Shown: positions 6,654 through 9,129 of the stretch, piece by piece
How the letters are laid out: each line of letters begins with the position of its first letter
Numbering within the stretch: the stretch's first letter is position 1
Source of the DNA: DATKPE01 sp035524335
Lineage (GTDB): Bacteria; Bacteroidota; Ignavibacteria; UBA10030; SZUA-254
Assembly (NCBI GenBank): GCA_035524335.1
Contig: DATKPE010000035.1
Coordinates: 1-9,129 of the forward strand
Direction of reading: 5' to 3'
Length of the DNA stretch: 9,129 nt
Made by a program: the position numbers and the translations under genes
Notes under the pieces: model-generated
Seen by the model: the letters and a program-made list of their open reading frames with translations, nothing else
Database searches by the model: none
What the model was told of the DNA's origin: nothing

Positions 6654-7238
6654 TCAGGGATGACGGTGGACCAGTTCCCTCCGGATGCGGCTCAGGGACT
6701 GGGGGGTAATGCCGAGAAACGAGGCGATCTGGTGCTGGGGAACCTGTTCGATCAGGGCGGGGTAAGTTTTCAGGAATGAGAGATAGCGCTCTTCGGCGGA
6801 CGCGCTCAGCGTTTCGTTGATTCGCTTGTGGCTGGCAACGTGATTCGCTTCGAGAAGCAGGCGGAAATATCGTTCCATTTTCGGAACGGCCGCGAACAGT
6901 TTTTCCCGCCCTTCCTTGTCGAGAAGAAGAACGGACGAATCGTGCACCGCAACGATGTTGTGCGCGGAGGGCCTGCCGCTCAGGAAACTGTTCAGGTCGG
7001 ATATCCACCAGCCCGCGATGGCAAACTGGAGCGTATGCTCCGTCCCGGTATGATCGACCGTGAACTCCCGAAGACAACCGTCCCCGACGAACGCGATCTG
7101 CCTGCACACATCGCCTTCCTGCAGAAGATACTGGCGCTTCCGGACGGACCGGTGGAGAAAATAGCCGGTGCACTCCTCCGATTCCCGAACCGTGAGCCGG
7201 ACGCGCGCCGCTATGTGCTGTAATAGTCTGTCGTACAT
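6654..7238 (-). CDS. Crp/Fnr-superfamily transcriptional regulator
   Basis: A 194-residue protein with a cyclic-nucleotide-binding-like beta-roll (~8-118), a long dimer helix (~119-140) and a C-terminal helix-turn-helix (~150-190). The roll shows 'LRKRQYLLQEGDVC'-type features (here RKRQYLLQEGDVCRQIAFV, residues 33-51), GCLREF, and 'LQFAIAGWWISDLNSFLSG'. The helix-turn-helix shows VPQHQIASFLGITPQSLSRIRREL, with TPQSLSRIRREL the likely recognition helix. The E. coli CRP cAMP pocket (GE...RS) is absent; WWISDLNSFL occupies that region, as in many short Bacteroidota regulators, so cAMP is unlikely and the ligand is unknown. It lacks the Fnr iron-sulfur cysteine cluster. The start is ATG 7238: in-frame ATGs at 7295 and 7325 fall at or upstream of the predicted transcription start, and the family begins 'MY(D/E)RLLQHI'. 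The Shine-Dalgarno is weak. The gene is divergent from the M61 peptidase and lies upstream of yceI on the same strand. Confidence 0.92.
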   Translation of the reverse strand: MYDRLLQHIAARVRLTVRESEECTGYFLHRSVRKRQYLLQEGDVCRQIAFVGDGCLREFTVDHTGTEHTLQFAIAGWWISDLNSFLSGRPSAHNIVAVHDSSVLLLDKEGREKLFAAVPKMERYFRLLLEANHVASHKRINETLSASAEERYLSFLKTYPALIEQVPQHQIASFLGITPQSLSRIRRELVHRHP

Positions 7239-7252
7239 AATACGCTTCACTT

Positions 7253-7264
7253 TCCGCCGGCGGA
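7253..7264. repeat. 12-bp perfect palindrome in the regulator's leader
   Basis: TCCGCCGGCGGA lies 14 bases upstream of ATG 7238, where the ribosome binding site would be expected. It may be an autoregulatory operator or a translational element, or it may be chance. Confidence 0.35.
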
Positions 7265-7297
7265 GTTTCCCAGCCTCTCCTCCGGGGTTATGCATAG

Positions 7298-7325
7298 AAT
7301 ATACAGAATGATGCGGGCTTGTCAA
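7298..7325 (-). promoter_or_regulatory. Strong sigma70-type promoter of the Crp-like regulator
   Basis: On the minus strand TTGACA (7325-7320, full consensus) and TATATT (7303-7298, 5/6) are 16 bases apart. The transcription start is near 7291, leaving a leader of about 53 bases before ATG 7238. This is the best promoter in the window. It rules out the two upstream in-frame ATGs as main starts. Confidence 0.75.
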
Positions 7326-7328
7326 ACC

Positions 7329-7355
7329 GGTCCGCGGACCACAATCCGGCCGGAT
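7329..7355. promoter_or_regulatory. Tandem 12-bp palindromes upstream of the regulator promoter
   Basis: GGTCCGCGGACC (7329-7340) and ATCCGGCCGGAT (7344-7355) are both perfect palindromes, separated by 3 bases and with centres 15 bases apart. The first is centred about 43 bases upstream of the predicted regulator transcription start, next to its -35 box, a position suited to an activator. The region also lies upstream of the divergent M61 gene, so it could control both. Confidence 0.45.
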
Positions 7356-7460
7356 ATTCCCTCCCGCGCGAATCGGTTGATTTTATCGTTCTGAATCTTT
7401 ACTTTGCCGATCATCCCTCCCGTTCATCTGCACTTCGTTCAAACGGCAGGCGGTCCCGCG

Positions 7461-7489
7461 GCCGCCGGCATGCAAACTTTTCCGGCGGC
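7461..7489 (+). repeat. Hairpin in the probable leader of the M61 gene
   Basis: A perfect 8-bp inverted repeat, GCCGCCGG (7461-7468) with CCGGCGGC (7482-7489), has a 13-base loop. It lies 60 bases upstream of ATG 7550. It is not followed by a T-run, so it is not an intrinsic terminator or standard attenuator. Its function is unknown. Confidence 0.4.
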
Positions 7490-7549
7490 AGATTCGTCGT
7501 AACCATTACCCCCCGCGTCCGTACATTCAATGTCACAACAGAGGCTGCT

Positions 7550-9129
7550 ATGAAAACTGCGATAACCCTTCTCTTCTGCCTGCTGGCCGCCGTCGCCTGT
7601 GCCGGATCTCCCCTCATCTCATACAATCTTGCGATGCCGGAACCGCAGACGCACCTTTTCCGGATCACCATGGAGCTGACAGACCTCCCCGGCGACAGTA
7701 CGACGACCCTCATTCTTCCCGTCTGGCGCCCCGGCCGGTATTCCATTCTCGACTTCTCGTCGGGCATTCAGGAATTCTCTGCCAGAGCGGGGAACCATCT
7801 TCTGAAATGGCACAGAAGCGACAAGTCGTCGTGGACGATCGAATCGGGCGGACAGCATGCTCTGACGGTATCGTACAGCGTCTACGCCAACGATTTCAAT
7901 ATCCGGACGAGGGGACTGAACGACCGGCACGCGTTCGTCGACGAATCGTCCGTCTTCATGTACGTCGAAAAATTCCGCTCCCTCCCGGTCCGCCTGAAGG
8001 TGGAACCCTTCAGGGGCTGGCATGTCACGACGGGGCTGGATCGTGAGAAGGAGAACCTCTACTCCGCTCCCGGGTACGATTACTTCATCGACTGCCCGCT
8101 GGAGATCGGGACGCAGAAGGACATCGAATTCGAGGTCGACGGCGTCACCCACGTTCTGAGCATGGCGGGCGAGGGGAGCTGGAATGCCGACACCCTCGTC
8201 CGGGACATCTCGGCGATTGTCCGGGCCGAAAAGGAGTTCTGGGGAACGTTTCCCTACCGCCGCTACTATTTCCTGGTGGAATGCACACCGGGCGGAGGAG
8301 GCGGAACGGAACATCTCAATTCGACAATCATCCAGGTTCCCCCCGGCTGTTTTACCGACCGGGAATCGTACCAGGACTATTTCCTCGCCACCGTGGCCCA
8401 CGAATTTTTCCACACCTGGAACGTCAAACAGCTCCGGCCGGCCGGCATTCACCCCTTCGACTTTACGCGGGAAAATTATTCCCGCGAGCTCTGGATCGCC
8501 GAAGGAACCACCACTTACTACGCAAACATCATGCTCGCCCGGGCGGGTTTTCTCCCCGCCAAAAAATTCTTCGATATCATCACCTCGACCGTCGCCTCCG
8601 ACCGCGCCCGCCCGGGCAACCGGATCGAGTCCGTTGCCGACGCCAGCTTCAATTCCTGGACCGAATCGAAAAGATCGTACCAGCAGACCTATAACGCCGG
8701 GTCCGACATCTACGAGCGCGGTGCGATGATCAGCACCTTTCTCGACCTCACCATCCGCCGCGAAACCGGCGGCAGATATTCCCTCGACGATCTGATGCGC
8801 ACCATGTACAACCGGTTCCCCCTCTCGGGGAAAGGATATACGCTCGACGACCTCCGCTCAACCCTCCGCGATCTGACAGGATGGGACTGCACACGATTTT
8901 TCGACGACTATATTTACGGAACCGCACAGATTCCCTGGGAGGAGGCGCTCGACGGGGCGGGTCTGCGGCTCGTCTGCACCGACTCCCTGCCGAAACCGTG
9001 GCTCGGTATTACCACCTATGAAAACTCCGGGACGCTCCGGATCGGCTCGATTGTTGCCGGCTCGCCTGCCTACACCTCCGGCCTCGATCTCGGCGACGTC
9101 CTGCTCGCCCTGGACGACGCCCGGATAAC
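7550..9129 (+). CDS. M61-family metallopeptidase with PDZ domain (3' end missing)
   Basis: The frame starts at ATG 7550 (GAGG 5 bases upstream) and stays open to the right edge, giving 526 residues; the family is usually somewhat longer, so only the end is missing. Residues 1-18 are a hydrophobic export signal; Cys18 follows AVA, a borderline lipobox, so lipoprotein versus soluble periplasmic is open. Residues ~25-175 are the M61 N-terminal beta domain, with W59-R-P-G-R-Y matching the family WxPGSY motif. The thermolysin-like catalytic domain carries GGGGGTEHLNS (248-258, substrate/exopeptidase region), zinc motif HEFFH (His284, catalytic Glu285, His288) and third ligand Glu318 in LWIAEGTTTYY. 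YERG (388-391) replaces the usual YxKG. A PDZ domain begins near 483 (WLGI...GSIVAGSPA..SGLDLGDVLLALDD). It should be a zinc aminopeptidase of the glycyl-aminopeptidase type acting in the envelope; the substrate is unknown. It is divergent from the Crp-like regulator. Confidence 0.95.
   Translation, partial: MKTAITLLFCLLAAVACAGSPLISYNLAMPEPQTHLFRITMELTDLPGDSTTTLILPVWRPGRYSILDFSSGIQEFSARAGNHLLKWHRSDKSSWTIESGGQHALTVSYSVYANDFNIRTRGLNDRHAFVDESSVFMYVEKFRSLPVRLKVEPFRGWHVTTGLDREKENLYSAPGYDYFIDCPLEIGTQKDIEFEVDGVTHVLSMAGEGSWNADTLVRDISAIVRAEKEFWGTFPYRRYYFLVECTPGGGGGTEHLNSTIIQVPPGCFTDRESYQDYFLATVAHEFFHTWNVKQLRPAGIHPFDFTRENYSRELWIAEGTTTYYANIMLARAGFLPAKKFFDIITSTVASDRARPGNRIESVADASFNSWTESKRSYQQTYNAGSDIYERGAMISTFLDLTIRRETGGRYSLDDLMRTMYNRFPLSGKGYTLDDLRSTLRDLTGWDCTRFFDDYIYGTAQIPWEEALDGAGLRLVCTDSLPKPWLGITTYENSGTLRIGSIVAGSPAYTSGLDLGDVLLALDDARI

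Larger units (their letters stand above)
7239..7549. other. Divergent control region between regulator and M61 peptidase
   Basis: 311 bases without a gene. From left to right it contains a palindrome in the regulator leader (7253-7264), the regulator promoter (7298-7325), two tandem palindromes (7329-7355), a hairpin (7461-7489) and ACATT-C-AATGT (7523-7533) just before the M61 start. No clear plus-strand promoter was found. TTGATT near 7377 followed by TTACTTTGC near 7400 is the best, weak, candidate. Confidence 0.6.

Noticed and set aside
7239..7325. Upstream ATGs (7295, 7325) extending the Crp-like regulator
   Set aside because: They fall at or before the transcription start set by the TTGACA/TATATT promoter, and the extra residues do not resemble the family N-terminus.
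7619..8452. Minus-strand frame of 277 codons antisense to the M61 peptidase
   Set aside because: It overlaps the catalytic domain of a clear M61 gene and shows no family motif. It is a codon-usage shadow.
1..9129. CRISPR array, tRNA, rRNA, insertion sequence, phage or toxin-antitoxin genes
   Set aside because: Both strands were read for direct repeats, terminal inverted repeats, cloverleaf-like segments and transposase or toxin motifs, and none was seen.

Overview
The window is GC-rich bacterial DNA. It most likely comes from the Bacteroidota/Chlorobiota-Ignavibacteria (FCB) group. The best clue is the minus-strand gene at 397-2133: its product ends in a type IX secretion (T9SS) type A sorting domain with the NYPNPFNPST signature. 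The Crp-like regulator at 6654-7238 resembles the short regulators of about 190 residues common in that group, and the protein cut by the left edge resembles small pilin-like proteins I recall from Ignavibacteria-type genomes. Taxonomy is inferred from protein style only; there is no rRNA or tRNA here.

Layout, left to right. (1) 2-286 (+) is the 3' end of a small pilin-like gene, closed by a strong Rho-independent terminator at 313-350. (2) 397-2133 (-) is a secreted protein with fibronectin-III-like repeats and a T9SS sorting tail. (3) 2134-2558 is non-coding and holds a sigma70-like promoter for gene 2 plus several hairpins. (4) 2559-5651 (-) is a large soluble hybrid histidine kinase (PAS-PAS-PAS-GAF-PAS-HisKA-HATPase-REC). 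(5) 5652-5984 is non-coding, with an extended -10 promoter for the kinase and a near-perfect inverted repeat. (6) 5985-6530 (-) is a YceI-family protein without a signal peptide. (7) 6654-7238 (-) is a Crp/Fnr-superfamily regulator. (8) 7239-7549 is a divergent control region with a very good promoter for the regulator and several palindromes. (9) 7550-9129 (+) is an M61-family metallopeptidase cut by the right edge before its stop codon.

How the genes may work together. The regulator lies just upstream of yceI on the same strand, and a 21-bp imperfect palindrome sits between them. The same half-site, TTGTGA(A/C)ATT, recurs just before the M61 start. A local circuit in which the Crp-like protein controls yceI and perhaps the divergent peptidase is therefore plausible but unproven. 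The kinase carries its own receiver domain and has no DNA-binding response regulator beside it, so its output is not visible here. No mobile element, CRISPR array, phage gene or defence system was found. The window reads as ordinary chromosomal genes with some interesting regulatory DNA.
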